64,000 nucleotides of DNA from Streptomyces sp. SDr-06 (GTDB taxonomy: Bacteria > Actinomycetota > Actinomycetes > Streptomycetales > Streptomycetaceae), in NCBI RefSeq assembly GCF_003324565.1, contig NZ_QOLA01000015.1:62001-126000 (forward strand), read 5' to 3'. Positions 40,714 to 49,464 of this stretch are shown piece after piece. The first letter of the stretch is position 1. Each line of letters begins with the position of its first letter. The position numbers and the translations under genes were made by a program. The notes beneath the pieces were generated by a model. The model was not told where the DNA came from, ran no database searches, and worked only from the letters and a program-made list of their open reading frames with translations.

Positions 40714-42237
40714 TCAGCGGCAGCGCAGCGCGGCGTACAGATCCAGCTTGTGCTCCAGGCGCAACAGATCGCGGCCGGTGAGGACCTCGATGCGCTGGAC
40801 GCGGTAGTGGACCGTGTTGACGTGCAGGTGCAGGGCCTCGGCGGTGCGCGCCCAGGAGCCGTTGTGGGCGAGGAAGCACTCCAGGGTCTCGCGGAGCATC
40901 CGGGAGGAGGCGTTGTCGTCGTCGGCCAGGGGACCAAGGACCCGGTCGTGGTAGGCGGCGCGGACGTCGGCGGGTATGCCCGCGAGCAGCCCCTCCAGGG
41001 TGGTCAGCTCCTCCACGAAGCCCAGCCTCGCCCCCTCCGGGGCCCGCGAGCGGGCCGCGGCGAGGGCATAACGGGCACCGATCAGGCTGGAGTTGAGCCC
41101 GTCCGCCGTGGCGACCTGGGCGCCGACACCGCCGTGGAGCGGGACGTGCGGCGCGCAGGCGTGCGCCACGGTCCACAACTCCCCTATGTCGTCCGGCAGT
41201 TCTGGAACTGCCCGCACCACGGCCGCGACCTCGCCGTGCGGGAGCCACCCCAGGGCGAACGGCCGGCCGGGCGTGTGGCGCAGGACCTCGGCGAGCGCGT
41301 CGGCGGCCGCGCCCTGGTCCGTCTCGGGGTGCGTGGCGGCGGTGACGACGCGGAACGGGCCCTCGTGGGCAAGGCCGCAGGCCGCGAGCGCGCCGCGCAG
41401 CGCGGCGGGGTCCGTGCCCGGCGCGTCGATGAGGCGGACCAGTTCACCGGCCCGCCGCCGGGTCTCGCCGCCCGCCCGGTCCCGGCCGTACCGGTGGTCG
41501 GCGAACACGTCCGCCGTCTCGTGCAGCAGGCGCGGCGGCACGGCCGCCGCGTCGACGAGGTGCAGGTGCCAGCCGTCGTACGGCGAACTGTCGGTGTCGA
41601 TCCGCAGGGTGAGGCCGTCGGGCGCGCGGCGCAGCAGTTCGCGGGCCCGCCGCGCGGGGAGCGCGGGGGCCTTCGGGGTGCGGGCGACGGTGCGTCCCGT
41701 CGGGGTCAGCACGTAGCAGTCGGGCGCCCCGAGGTGGGCGAGCGCGCGGTCGAGCAGGACGTCGGGCTCCGCGCCCGCGCGGACGAGGTCGCTCAGTTCG
41801 GCCCGGACGTTCTCGGGCAGGGCGTAGCGGTGGGAGGTGGGGCGCCTGCTGAGGTCTCCCCACTGGCGCAGGTAGACGGCCTCGGTGATGGCACGGAAGT
41901 TGGTGCGCGAGGGGACGGCGAGCAGGGCGATGCCGTTCTCCCGGCACGACCGGGTCAGCTCGTCGGGCACGCCGCCGTGGGTCTCCTCGCCGGCCAGGAG
42001 CGCCGCCGCCCCGGCGGTGGCGAGCGCCGAGACGAAACGGCTGACCTTCTCGGTCCCGTTGCCGGGGCTCCACCACACCAGGCCGCTCAGGACGACCTCG
42101 CCCGGCCGCAGGAAACGGGTCGGGTCCTCCAGGTCGGTGGCGGTCACCCCGGTGATCTCCCGGACGAGCTGCTGTTCCTCGCCCCAGAGCAGTTCCAGGT
42201 CGAGCGATTCGAGACGCAGGAGGTCTTCGACGTGCAT
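40714..42237 (-). CDS. PucR-family transcriptional regulator
   Basis: A 507-residue regulator. The N-terminal purine-catabolism domain (about 1-120) opens with MHVEDLLRLESLDLELLWGE and includes DPTRFLRPGEVVLSGLVWW and ENGIALLAVPSRTNFRAITE. A GGDEF-like CdaR middle region is followed by the C-terminal HTH (about 455-500; TLECFLAHNGSWARTAEALH, then LHVNTVHYRVQRIEVLTGRD). The ATG at 42237 has AAGGAGC at 6 nt. A 25-bp palindrome and a smaller dyad lie 43-90 bp upstream, suggesting autoregulation. No purine, GABA or proline catabolic genes are adjacent, so the target pathway is unknown. Confidence 0.92.
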   Translation of the reverse strand: MHVEDLLRLESLDLELLWGEEQQLVREITGVTATDLEDPTRFLRPGEVVLSGLVWWSPGNGTEKVSRFVSALATAGAAALLAGEETHGGVPDELTRSCRENGIALLAVPSRTNFRAITEAVYLRQWGDLSRRPTSHRYALPENVRAELSDLVRAGAEPDVLLDRALAHLGAPDCYVLTPTGRTVARTPKAPALPARRARELLRRAPDGLTLRIDTDSSPYDGWHLHLVDAAAVPPRLLHETADVFADHRYGRDRAGGETRRRAGELVRLIDAPGTDPAALRGALAACGLAHEGPFRVVTAATHPETDQGAAADALAEVLRHTPGRPFALGWLPHGEVAAVVRAVPELPDDIGELWTVAHACAPHVPLHGGVGAQVATADGLNSSLIGARYALAAARSRAPEGARLGFVEELTTLEGLLAGIPADVRAAYHDRVLGPLADDDNASSRMLRETLECFLAHNGSWARTAEALHLHVNTVHYRVQRIEVLTGRDLLRLEHKLDLYAALRCR

Positions 42238-42279
42238 GAGGGGCTCCTTGGTGCGGATGCCGGGCCAGTGGCACCGGTT

Positions 42280-42323
42280 CTCGCATTCACCAGGTGAATG
42301 CGAGTTTCTGCATCGTAGATGCA
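42280..42323 (-). promoter_or_regulatory. 25-bp palindrome plus 15-bp dyad upstream of pucR
   Basis: 42280-42304 is a perfect inverted repeat of CTCGCATTCACC around a single A. Five bases further, 42309-42323 is TGCATC-GTA-GATGCA, a second perfect dyad. Both lie just upstream of the PucR start on its promoter side. Confidence 0.7.
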
Positions 42324-42545
42324 AGGTGCGACGGCCGATACACCTCTTGTTTGATCATCCAGATGGGGCGCCTCCCGCTGGTGGTTTTCCGTGTGACACA
42401 CCAGTCACGTCCCACCCGGCCCCGGTGATTCACTCGTCCTGTGGGGGCGCCGCGGTCGATGCGCGACCGCGCCGCGCGGTGAACCGCGCCCCGCGCGCCG
42501 GGGGTTCCTCGATGACCAGGCCTTCGGAGCGCCCCCGGAACGCCG

Positions 42546-42580
42546 AAAGGCCGCATCGGAAGATTTCCGATGCGGCCTTT
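42546..42580 (-). terminator. 16-bp terminator after the tRNA gene
   Basis: The arms 42546-42561 (AAAGGCCGCATCGGAA) and 42565-42580 pair perfectly around a 3-nt loop, 20 bp past the 3' end of the reverse-strand tRNA. The A/T ends of the stem make it effective in both directions. Confidence 0.85.
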
Positions 42581-42600
42581 GGGCTACGACTCCTTCGAGT

Positions 42601-42673
<73 letters not shown>

Positions 42674-42766
42674 ATGCCCGTCTGACCTGGGGTTTCCCCC
42701 GGCCCTTCGTGCACGAGAACCATACCGCACTCCGGGACCACGGCAGGAACGGGGGACAATCGCCGC

Positions 42767-43252
42767 ATGGAGAGTTCCGCGCACCGCGATCGTGACGACG
42801 AGGGGCGGGCCCGCAACGCCCGGCCCAGGGACGGGCTCGGCCGGCCGTTGCCGTACGGCGCCGAGGGGGTGGCCCGCCAGCCGGAGGGGGTGGCGAGGTC
42901 GCCGAAGGAGACGGTGCGCGAGGCCCAGCGCCTGCTGGACGCGGGAATGCCGTTCCACGCGCACGAGGTGTTCGAGGACGCCTGGAAGGCGGGTCCGGCC
43001 CAGGAGGAGCCGCTGTGGCGGGGGTTGGCGCAGCTGGCGGTGGGCCTGACGCATGCCGCGCGCGGCAACGCGAAGGGCGGGGCCTCGCTCCTGGAGCGCG
43101 GCACGGGCTCGCTCGCCCGGTACGCGGCACGCGACGGTGTGCCGACGTACGGGATCGACCTGGACGGGCTCGCCCGGTGGGCCCGGGAGCTGGCGGACCG
43201 GCTGCCCGGCCCGGTGGACGCGGCGGCCGAGGCACCCCGGATCACCCGCTGA
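42767..43252 (+). CDS. DUF309 domain protein
   Basis: A 161-residue soluble protein. The DUF309 core runs from about 45 to 145: EAQRLLDAGMPFHAHEVFED, AWKAGPAQEEPLWRGLAQLA and VGLTHAARGNAKGGASLLER, with the conserved HExxE-like HEVFED and LWRGLAQ helices. The N-terminal 40 residues are charged and disordered. DUF309 proteins are widespread and without a settled function. The ATG follows GGGGGAC. Its last 11 bp overlap the end of lutC on the other strand. Confidence 0.88.
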   Translation: MESSAHRDRDDEGRARNARPRDGLGRPLPYGAEGVARQPEGVARSPKETVREAQRLLDAGMPFHAHEVFEDAWKAGPAQEEPLWRGLAQLAVGLTHAARGNAKGGASLLERGTGSLARYAARDGVPTYGIDLDGLARWARELADRLPGPVDAAAEAPRITR

Positions 43253-43871
43253 GCAGGACCACTTCGAGGGTGCGGGGGCCGTGGACGCCCTCCACCCGGT
43301 CGAGTTCGATGTCACTGGTGGCCGAGGGGCCCGAGATCCACGTCAGCGGGCGGCGCGGGTCGAGCCGCCGCACGGCCTGCGGGACGGAGGCCACGACCTG
43401 GTCCGGGACGCGGACGACACAGATGTGGTGGTCGGGGACGAGGGTGATGCGGCGGCGACCCTGGCCCGGCCCGGCGTCCAGGACGAGGGTGCCGGTCTCG
43501 GCGATGGCGAGGGCGCAGCCGGTGACGACGCTGTCGACGGCGTCGAGTTGGGCCGCCGTCGCCCCGGCGGTGTCCTCGATCCGCTCGCAGTCGGTGGCCG
43601 CCGTCCACCGCGGCGGCAGCCCGTCGGGCACCAGCACGCTCCGGGCTCCTCGCGCGGCGAGCAGTCCGGCGACGAGGGGGCCCACCCCGGCCGCGTCCGT
43701 ACGGTGCACGAGGGCGCGGTAGTCGGCGAGGTTCTCGTGGAGCAGGTCGACTACGGCCGCCGGGTCGTCGGGAGTGTGGCTCGGCAGGTAGTCGCGCAGG
43801 ACGGCGGGGGCCGGCGGGGCGTCGCCGACGGCGGCCCGTACCCGGGCCAGGATCGCGTCGCGTGAGCTCAT
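43242..43871 (-). CDS. lutC: L-lactate utilisation protein LutC (YkgG)
   Basis: A 209-residue LUD-domain protein: SSRDAILARVRAAVGD, GALVVLVPDG-type region ARSVLVPDGLPPRWTAA, GCALAIAETGTLVLDAGPGQ and TWISGPSATSDIELDRVEGV with HGPRTLEVVLL. LutC works with LutA and LutB to oxidise L-lactate to pyruvate through iron-sulfur centres, as established in Bacillus. The ATG at 43871 overlaps the lutB stop (ATGA). It is the third gene of the lutABC operon. An upstream in-frame ATG at 43889 lies inside lutB and is less likely. Confidence 0.93.
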   Translation of the reverse strand: MSSRDAILARVRAAVGDAPPAPAVLRDYLPSHTPDDPAAVVDLLHENLADYRALVHRTDAAGVGPLVAGLLAARGARSVLVPDGLPPRWTAATDCERIEDTAGATAAQLDAVDSVVTGCALAIAETGTLVLDAGPGQGRRRITLVPDHHICVVRVPDQVVASVPQAVRRLDPRRPLTWISGPSATSDIELDRVEGVHGPRTLEVVLLSG

Positions 43872-45286
43872 GAGCGGTTCTTCCTCCACCAGTCGCGGAA
43901 GGGTTCCTCGGGGAGTTCGGGCAGCTCACGGCTGTCGGTCCAGGCCGCCGCGCCCGGCGGCCGCTCCGGGTGCAGGGCGCGGGTGCGCGCCGCGGCCCGC
44001 TCCCCCGCCGCCATGACCCGCGGGTGGTCCATGGCCCAACTGGCCGCCTTCATCGCCGCCTTCTCCAGACGGTGGCCCGGGCCGCCCCGGTCGGCGACCT
44101 TCTCGCGGAGGTGGACCAGGACCTCCGGGATGTCGATGGCGACCGGACACACCTCGTAGCAGGCGCCGCACAACGAGGAGGCGTACGGCAGCGACGCGTC
44201 GATCTCGCTGGTGGTGCCCCGGAGTTGGGGCGTGAGGATCGCGCCGATGGGGCCCGGGTAGACCGAGCCGTAGGCGTGGCCGCCCGCCCGTTCGTAGACC
44301 GGGCACACATTGAGGCAGGCGGAGCAGCGGATGCAGCGCAGTGCCTGGCGGCCCACCTCGTCGGCGAGCGCCGCGGTGCGGCCGTTGTCGAGGAGCACCA
44401 GGTGGAAGTCCCGCGGCCCGTCACCATCGGCGGTGCCGGTCCACATGCTCGTGTACGGGTTCATCCGCTCGGCCGTCGAGGAGCGCGGCAGCGTCTGGAG
44501 GAAGACCTCCAGGTCCTGCCAGGTCGGGACCACCTTCTCGATGCCGACGACCGAGATCAGGGTTTCGGGGAGGGTCAGGCACATGCGGCCGTTGCCCTCG
44601 GACTCGAAGACGACCAGGGTGCCGGTCTCCGCGACCATGAAGTTGGCTCCCGAGATCCCCACCCTGGCCCGCAGGAACTTCTCGCGCAGGTGCAGCCGGG
44701 CCGCCTCGGCGAGGTCGGCGGGCGTGTCGGTGAGCCCGTCCGGGGCGGGCCTGCCCCAACGCCCCATCCGCTCCCGGAAGATGTCGCGGATCTCGCCCCG
44801 GTTGCGGTGGATCGCCGGGACGAGGATGTGCGAGGGCCGGTCGTCGCCGAGCTGGACGATGAGCTCCGCGAGGTCGGTCTCGTAGGCGTGGATTCCCTCG
44901 GCGGCGAGCGCCTCGTTGAGGCCGATCTCCTGGGTGGCCATCGACTTGACCTTGACGACTTCGCTCTCCCCGGTAGCCCTGACCAGACCGGCGACGATCC
45001 GGTTGGCCTCGTCCGCGTCGGCGGCCCAGTGCACGGTGCCCCCGGCCGCGGTGACCGCCTCCTCCAGCTGGAGGAGGTAGCGGTCGAGGTGGCGGAGCGT
45101 GTGGTCCTTGATGCGTCTGCCCGCCTCGCGCAGCTGCTGCCAGTCGGCGAGTTCCGCGACCGCCGTGGCGCGCTTGTCCCGGATGGTGTGGGTGGCGTGG
45201 CGCAGATTGCCGCGCAGGGTGGTGTCGCGGACGGCGTCGCGGGCCGCCTTCGGGAACGCGGGCATGCCGACGAAGGTGCCGCTCAT
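43868..45286 (-). CDS. lutB: L-lactate utilisation iron-sulfur protein LutB (YkgF)
   Basis: A 472-residue protein. The N-terminal LUD domain includes VVKVKSMATQEIGLNEALAA, SGANFMVAETGTLVVFESEG and MCLTLPETLISVVGIEKVVP. The C-terminal ferredoxin-like part has two 4Fe-4S motifs, CIRCSACLNVCPVYERAGGH (about 310) and LCGACYEVCPVAIDIPEVLV (about 360). It transfers electrons during L-lactate oxidation together with LutA and LutC. The ATG at 45286 overlaps the lutA stop and its own stop overlaps lutC, so all three are translationally coupled. Complete, with no missing cysteines. Confidence 0.95.
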   Translation of the reverse strand: MSGTFVGMPAFPKAARDAVRDTTLRGNLRHATHTIRDKRATAVAELADWQQLREAGRRIKDHTLRHLDRYLLQLEEAVTAAGGTVHWAADADEANRIVAGLVRATGESEVVKVKSMATQEIGLNEALAAEGIHAYETDLAELIVQLGDDRPSHILVPAIHRNRGEIRDIFRERMGRWGRPAPDGLTDTPADLAEAARLHLREKFLRARVGISGANFMVAETGTLVVFESEGNGRMCLTLPETLISVVGIEKVVPTWQDLEVFLQTLPRSSTAERMNPYTSMWTGTADGDGPRDFHLVLLDNGRTAALADEVGRQALRCIRCSACLNVCPVYERAGGHAYGSVYPGPIGAILTPQLRGTTSEIDASLPYASSLCGACYEVCPVAIDIPEVLVHLREKVADRGGPGHRLEKAAMKAASWAMDHPRVMAAGERAAARTRALHPERPPGAAAWTDSRELPELPEEPFRDWWRKNRS

Positions 45287-46038
45287 ACGGGGGGCTCCGC
45301 TTCCGTGCTGAGAAGGATCTCGGCGATGTGGAGGGCCCGCAGCGGGGCGTCCTGCCGGTGGAGGATGCCGCCGATGTGCATCAGGCAGGAGTTGTCGGCG
45401 CCGCACAGCACGCCGGCTCCGGTGGAGAGGGCGTTGCGCACCTTGTCGGCGCCCATGGCCGCCGAGACGTCGGGGTTCTTGACCGCGAAGGTGCCGCCGA
45501 AGCCGCAGCACTCCTCGGCGCCGGGCAGCTCGCGCAGCTCCAGGCCCTTGACCGCCTGGAGGAGGCGTCGCGGCCGGTCGCCGAGGCCGAGCGAGCGCAG
45601 GCCGTGGCACGAAGGGTGGTAGGTGACCGTGTGCGGGAAGCAGGCGCCGACGTCGGTGACCCCCAGCACGTCGACGAGGAACTCCGTCAGCTCGTACATC
45701 CGCGGTGCCAGCGACGCGGCGACCGTGCCGAGCTCCGCGCCCCGGCCTTCGGCGGCCGCCTTGCGGGCGATGCGGGGGTACTGCTCACGGACCATCGCCG
45801 CGCAGGACCCGGACGGGGTCACGATGTGGTCGTAGCCTTCGAAGACCCGCCCCATCCGGCGCACCAGGGGCTCGGTCTCGTGCCGGTATCCGGTGTTGAA
45901 CTGCGGCTGTCCGCAGCAGGTCTGCCCCGCCGGGAACGCGACCTCGACCCCCAGCCGTTCGAGCAGCCTCACCGTCGCGATGCCGGTGGCCGGGTACACC
46001 GCGTCATTGACGCAGGTGACGAAGAGTGCGACGCGCAT
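45283..46038 (-). CDS. lutA: L-lactate utilisation CCG-domain protein LutA (YkgE)
   Basis: A 251-residue protein with two cysteine-rich CCG domains. The first contains FVTCVNDAVYP and AGQTCCGQPQFNTGYRHE; the second contains TYHPSCHGLRSLGLGDRPRR and LPGAEECCGFGGTFAVKNPD. These bind an unusual iron-sulfur cluster and resemble the GlpC/HdrB subunits. It heads lutABC. There is no Shine-Dalgarno before the ATG; instead TATCCT at 46045-46050 lies 6 nt upstream on the reverse strand, so the mRNA is probably leaderless. The regulator is not identified; no LldR- or LutR-type gene is adjacent. Confidence 0.94.
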   Translation of the reverse strand: MRVALFVTCVNDAVYPATGIATVRLLERLGVEVAFPAGQTCCGQPQFNTGYRHETEPLVRRMGRVFEGYDHIVTPSGSCAAMVREQYPRIARKAAAEGRGAELGTVAASLAPRMYELTEFLVDVLGVTDVGACFPHTVTYHPSCHGLRSLGLGDRPRRLLQAVKGLELRELPGAEECCGFGGTFAVKNPDVSAAMGADKVRNALSTGAGVLCGADNSCLMHIGGILHRQDAPLRALHIAEILLSTEAEPPV

Positions 46039-46044
46039 GATCGG

Positions 46045-46050
46045 AGGATA
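46045..46050 (-). promoter_or_regulatory. -10 box for a leaderless lutABC transcript
   Basis: TATCCT on the reverse strand ends 6 nt before the lutA ATG, and the sequence between has no ribosome site. Transcription would start at or next to the A of ATG. No strong -35 is visible. The rest of the 137-bp gap holds a small GGCCGT/ACGGCC dyad. Confidence 0.45.
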
Positions 46051-46175
46051 TGCCGCGAGCGGAGCCGACGGTAGGACCGGGATCGGCGGAGATTACCCCC
46101 CAATCGGGACATGCGGCCGTGAGGGGTACGGCCACACATCGGACAACTGCCGTGACAGCGCGCCGAGTTGAGGTC

Positions 46176-47435
46176 TCACCACACCAGGTGGAGCTCCTGC
46201 GGCGAGCGGTGGATCATCGTCGGGCGCATGACGACGGGTCTGTCCTCGGCCAGGCGCACGCCCGGCAGCCGCGCGGTCAGCAGCTCCAGGGTGATCCGGA
46301 GCTGCTCGCGGGCCAGCGACGACCCCGGGCAGCCGTGCACGCCATACCCGAAGGCCAGGTGGCGGGTGGGCGGGCGGGTGATGTCGAAGACGTCGGGCCG
46401 TTCGTGGCGGCTCGGGTCGCGGTTGGCGGATCCGTACGCCACGAACACCACGGCCCCGGTGGGCAGTTCGGTGCCGGAGAGCACGACCGGGCGGGTCGTG
46501 ATGCGGCGGAAGCCCTGGATCGGGCTGTCGTAGCGGGCGGCCTCCTCGACGGCGGCCGGAATCAACTCGGGTTTTTCACAGAGCAGTTCCCACTGGGTGG
46601 GGTGGTGCATCAGGTGCAGCACGGTCGACCCGATCAGGGCGCTCGTGGTGAGGTGCCCGGCGAGCAGGAAGTTCTGCAGATGGGCCACCATCTCGTGGCG
46701 CTCGTCCAGCGTGAGCTCGGTGGCGGGCGACTCGCCGCCGGGGGCGAGCGCGCTGATCAGCGTGGTGAACAGGTCGTCCCGCGGGTGGGCGTGCCGCTCC
46801 CGTACATAGCGGTCCAGGAGGCGCTGCATCTCCACGACGTCGCGGGCCGCGGCGAGTTGGTCCTCCTCCGACAGCGGCCGGAACAGCAGTTGCTCGGCCT
46901 GGTGGCCGCCGTGCACGACGAGCGGGACGTCCGCCGGGTCCAGGCCCACCAGCCGTCCGATCACCTGCCCGGGCAGCTTGAGGGCGAACTCGGCCATGAG
47001 GTCGGCCGACCCGCGCCCGGCGAAGCCGTCGATCAGCGCCGCGGCCCGCTCCACGGCGTACGGCACGACCGCGGTGACGCGCGCGGGCGAGAGGCCGTGC
47101 ACGATCGGGGCGCGCAGCCGCTGGTGCAGGGCCCCGTCGGAGCTGACCACGACGGGGCGGCCGCCGAAGCCCCGGCCCATCTCGGCGAGCACCGTGGGGC
47201 CCGGCAGGACGTCGGGACGCAGGGAGTTGGCGGAGGAGAACGCCTCGGGGCGGCGCAGGACTTCGCGTACGTCCGCGTCCCGGGCCACCAGCCAGGCGTC
47301 GAGCTCCGGCACGAAGGTCAGGCCTTCGGCGTGCCGGGCCCGCGCATAGTGCGGATAGGGGTCGCGCTGCAGCGCGTCGAGCCGAGCGTGCTCATGCCTG
47401 TCCACAGGCCCATCGTCTACGACGTCCGGCCACAT
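46176..47435 (-). CDS. Cytochrome P450 with altered I-helix
   Basis: A 419-residue P450. The heme loop is LAFGYGVHGCPGSSLAREQ (Cys about 368) and the K-helix ExxR is in VEEAARYDSPIQGFRR. The I-helix reads LLAGHLTTSALIG: the Thr pair is present, but the usual Asp/Glu before it is Leu, so the normal proton-relay residue is missing. This occurs in some P450s with unusual chemistry or substrate-assisted activation. The start is uncertain: the ATG at 47435 lacks a clear ribosome site, and a GTG 30 nt downstream is possible. No redox partner is adjacent. It lies upstream of lutABC on the same strand but has a separate gap. Confidence 0.88.
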   Translation of the reverse strand: MWPDVVDDGPVDRHEHARLDALQRDPYPHYARARHAEGLTFVPELDAWLVARDADVREVLRRPEAFSSANSLRPDVLPGPTVLAEMGRGFGGRPVVVSSDGALHQRLRAPIVHGLSPARVTAVVPYAVERAAALIDGFAGRGSADLMAEFALKLPGQVIGRLVGLDPADVPLVVHGGHQAEQLLFRPLSEEDQLAAARDVVEMQRLLDRYVRERHAHPRDDLFTTLISALAPGGESPATELTLDERHEMVAHLQNFLLAGHLTTSALIGSTVLHLMHHPTQWELLCEKPELIPAAVEEAARYDSPIQGFRRITTRPVVLSGTELPTGAVVFVAYGSANRDPSRHERPDVFDITRPPTRHLAFGYGVHGCPGSSLAREQLRITLELLTARLPGVRLAEDRPVVMRPTMIHRSPQELHLVW

Positions 47436-47514
47436 CGGAAGAGCGCCGTGCGGGCAGAACGTGGCGCTTTCGCCGCCGGGGCTGTGGACGGGCCCGGCGG
47501 CGGTCGCGTACGCC

Positions 47515-48372
47515 TCAGGCGATCCGGTCGAGCACCCCGATGAGACGGGTGACGGTCGCCGCCATCGCCTGGCGGCCCACCGTCAGATAGGTGCGGGCGT
47601 CGACCGCCTCGGGGTGGGCGGCGAGGTAGGCGCGGATCGCGTCGGTCATGGCGATGTTGAGCGCGGTGCCGATGTTGACCTTGGCGATGCCGCCGGCCAC
47701 CGCGGCCGCCAGCGCGTCGTCCGGGACGCCGGAGGAGCCGTGCAGGACCAGCGGGACCCTCAGCGCGTCGTCCAGGCGGGCCAGCAGGGCGTGGTCCAGT
47801 TCGGCGGTGCGCGAGGTCATGGCGTGGGTGCTGCCGATGGCGACGGCGAGCGCGTCGACGCCGGACTCGGCGACGAACTGCCGCGCCTGGCCGGGGTCGG
47901 TGCGCGCGCCGGGCGCGTGGGCGTCCAGCGGCGCCCCGCCGTCCTTGCCGCCGACCTGGCCCAACTCGGCCTCGATCCACAGCCCTTGGGTGTGCGCCCA
48001 GTCGGCTGCGGCGCGCGTCGCGGCCAGGTTCTCCTCGTACGGCAGGTGCGCGGCGTCGTACATGGCGGAGCTGAATCCGGCGTCGGCCGCCTGGCGCAGG
48101 AGTTCGTCCTGCTTGACGTGGTCGAGGTGGAGGGCGACCGGCACGGAGGCGGCTTCGGCGGCCGCCGCGGCGGCGCGGGCGAGCGGCAGGACCCGGCCGT
48201 AGCGGAATTTGACCGCGTTCTCGCTGACCTGGAGGACGACGGGCGAGCGGGCGGCCTCGGCTCCGGCGATGACGGCCTCGGCGTGTTCGAGCGTGATGAT
48301 GTTGAAGGCCGCGACGGCGCGGCGTTTGACGGCGGCCTCGGCGACGAGTGTGCCGGTCCGTGCGAGTGGCAT
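47515..48372 (-). CDS. Class II fructose/tagatose-bisphosphate-type aldolase
   Basis: A 285-residue zinc-dependent ketose-bisphosphate aldolase. It has AVAAFNIITLEHAEAVIAGA, the zinc-binding VPVALHLDHVKQDELLR, AELGQVGGKDGG, VAIGSTHAM and VLHGSSGVPDDALAAAVAGG with KVNIGTAL. Length and the KDGG loop match the GatY/KbaY/FbaA group that splits tagatose or fructose 1,6-bisphosphate into dihydroxyacetone phosphate and glyceraldehyde 3-phosphate. It lies 54 bp downstream of a SIS-domain sugar isomerase on the same strand, which favours an amino-sugar or tagatose pathway over glycolysis. Confidence 0.88.
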   Translation of the reverse strand: MPLARTGTLVAEAAVKRRAVAAFNIITLEHAEAVIAGAEAARSPVVLQVSENAVKFRYGRVLPLARAAAAAAEAASVPVALHLDHVKQDELLRQAADAGFSSAMYDAAHLPYEENLAATRAAADWAHTQGLWIEAELGQVGGKDGGAPLDAHAPGARTDPGQARQFVAESGVDALAVAIGSTHAMTSRTAELDHALLARLDDALRVPLVLHGSSGVPDDALAAAVAGGIAKVNIGTALNIAMTDAIRAYLAAHPEAVDARTYLTVGRQAMAATVTRLIGVLDRIA

Positions 48373-48426
48373 CAGTGCTTCCCCTTCACCTGGGTCCGGT
48401 GGTTCGGTGTCACGCGCCGGTCCGCG

Positions 48427-49311
48427 TCAGGCGCCGTCGAGGATGACCGAGCGGGTGAGGTGGCGCGGCCGGTCCGGGTCCAGCCCCCGGGCGGCCGCGA
48501 CGGCGACGGCCAGGCGCTGGGCGCGGACGAGTTCGGCGAGCGGGTCGAGGCGGCCCTCGATCCACCGGGCGCCGGTGGCGGCCACCTGCTCGGCGAGGCC
48601 CTCGGGGGCTTCGCCGAACATCCAGGTGGCGGTCGTGGTGGTGGAGATGCTGATGGGGCCGTGGCGGTACTCCATCGCCGGGTAGGCCTCGGTCCAGGAC
48701 AGCGACGCCTCGCGCATCTTGAGGGCGGCTTCTTGGGCGAGGCCGTTGGTCCAGCCGCGCCCGAGGAAGCTGAACTGCGTTGATTCCACGAGGCCTTCGG
48801 GCAGCGGCTCGGCCAGCGCGGTGCGGGCGTCGGCGACGGCCTGCTCGGTGTGCAGCCCGAGGTGGGCGCGCAGCAGGGTGAAGGCCGTGGTGGCGAAGCG
48901 GGTCTGGACGACCGACTCCTCGTCCGCGAAGTCGAGCACCACGATGTCGTCGGCCGCCTCCATCACGGGGGTGGTGGGGTCGGCCGTGATCGCGGTCGTA
49001 CGGATGCGGCCGCGCACCTGGGCGAGGAGGTCGAGCACCTCGGTGGTGGTGCCGGAGCGGGTCAGCGCGACGACCCGGTCGTAGGCGCGGGAGGCGGGGA
49101 ACTCGGAGGCGGCGAAGGCGTCGGTCTCGCCGAGGCCGGCGCTCTCGCGCAGGGCTGCGACGGCCTGCGCCATGAAGAAGGAGGTGCCGCAGCCGACCAC
49201 GGCGACGCGTTCGCCGGGGGCGGGCAGGGCGTCCTTGTGCTGGAGGGCCAGTTCGGCCGCTCGCTTCCAGCATTCGGGCTGACTGTTCAGTTCGTTCTCG
49301 ACATGGCTCAT
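48427..49311 (-). CDS. Double-SIS sugar isomerase/deaminase (GlmS C-terminal/AgaS type)
   Basis: A 294-residue protein with two SIS domains. The first has VAVVGCGTSFFMAQAVAALR and ALTRSGTTTEVLDLLAQV. The second has FSFLGRGWTNGLAQEAALKM and EASLSWTEAYPAMEYRHGP, as in sugar-phosphate isomerases and deaminases such as AgaS. It lacks the glutaminase domain of GlmS, so it would release rather than add ammonia. The ATG at 49311 has GGGAG upstream. A promoter overlapping a probable DeoR-site lies 60-90 bp above. With the downstream aldolase it forms a short catabolic operon, divergent from the DeoR gene. Confidence 0.88.
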   Translation of the reverse strand: MSHVENELNSQPECWKRAAELALQHKDALPAPGERVAVVGCGTSFFMAQAVAALRESAGLGETDAFAASEFPASRAYDRVVALTRSGTTTEVLDLLAQVRGRIRTTAITADPTTPVMEAADDIVVLDFADEESVVQTRFATTAFTLLRAHLGLHTEQAVADARTALAEPLPEGLVESTQFSFLGRGWTNGLAQEAALKMREASLSWTEAYPAMEYRHGPISISTTTTATWMFGEAPEGLAEQVAATGARWIEGRLDPLAELVRAQRLAVAVAAARGLDPDRPRHLTRSVILDGA

Positions 49312-49374
49312 GCCGGGCTCCCACCCTCTGGATCTGACGCGTCCGCCGCTCACAGCGCCTGCTTGTTTCTGCAA

Positions 49375-49411
49375 AATATAGCTAGATTTCGAGCACTATC
49401 AAGCATTCAGG
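49375..49411 (-). promoter_or_regulatory. Promoter of the SIS-aldolase operon overlapped by a DeoR-type element
   Basis: On the reverse strand, TTGATA (49397-49402), a 16-bp spacer and TATATT (49375-49380) make a good housekeeping promoter. The plus-strand element TTTCGAGCAC-TATCAAG-C-ATTCA (from 49387) covers its -35. A close variant occurs at 56799-56817 before the GH31 gene. Confidence 0.65.
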
Positions 49412-49464
49412 CGTGCGCTAAGGTCATTACGGACGGTTACCGGTACGAAGAACGGAGGGCGCGG

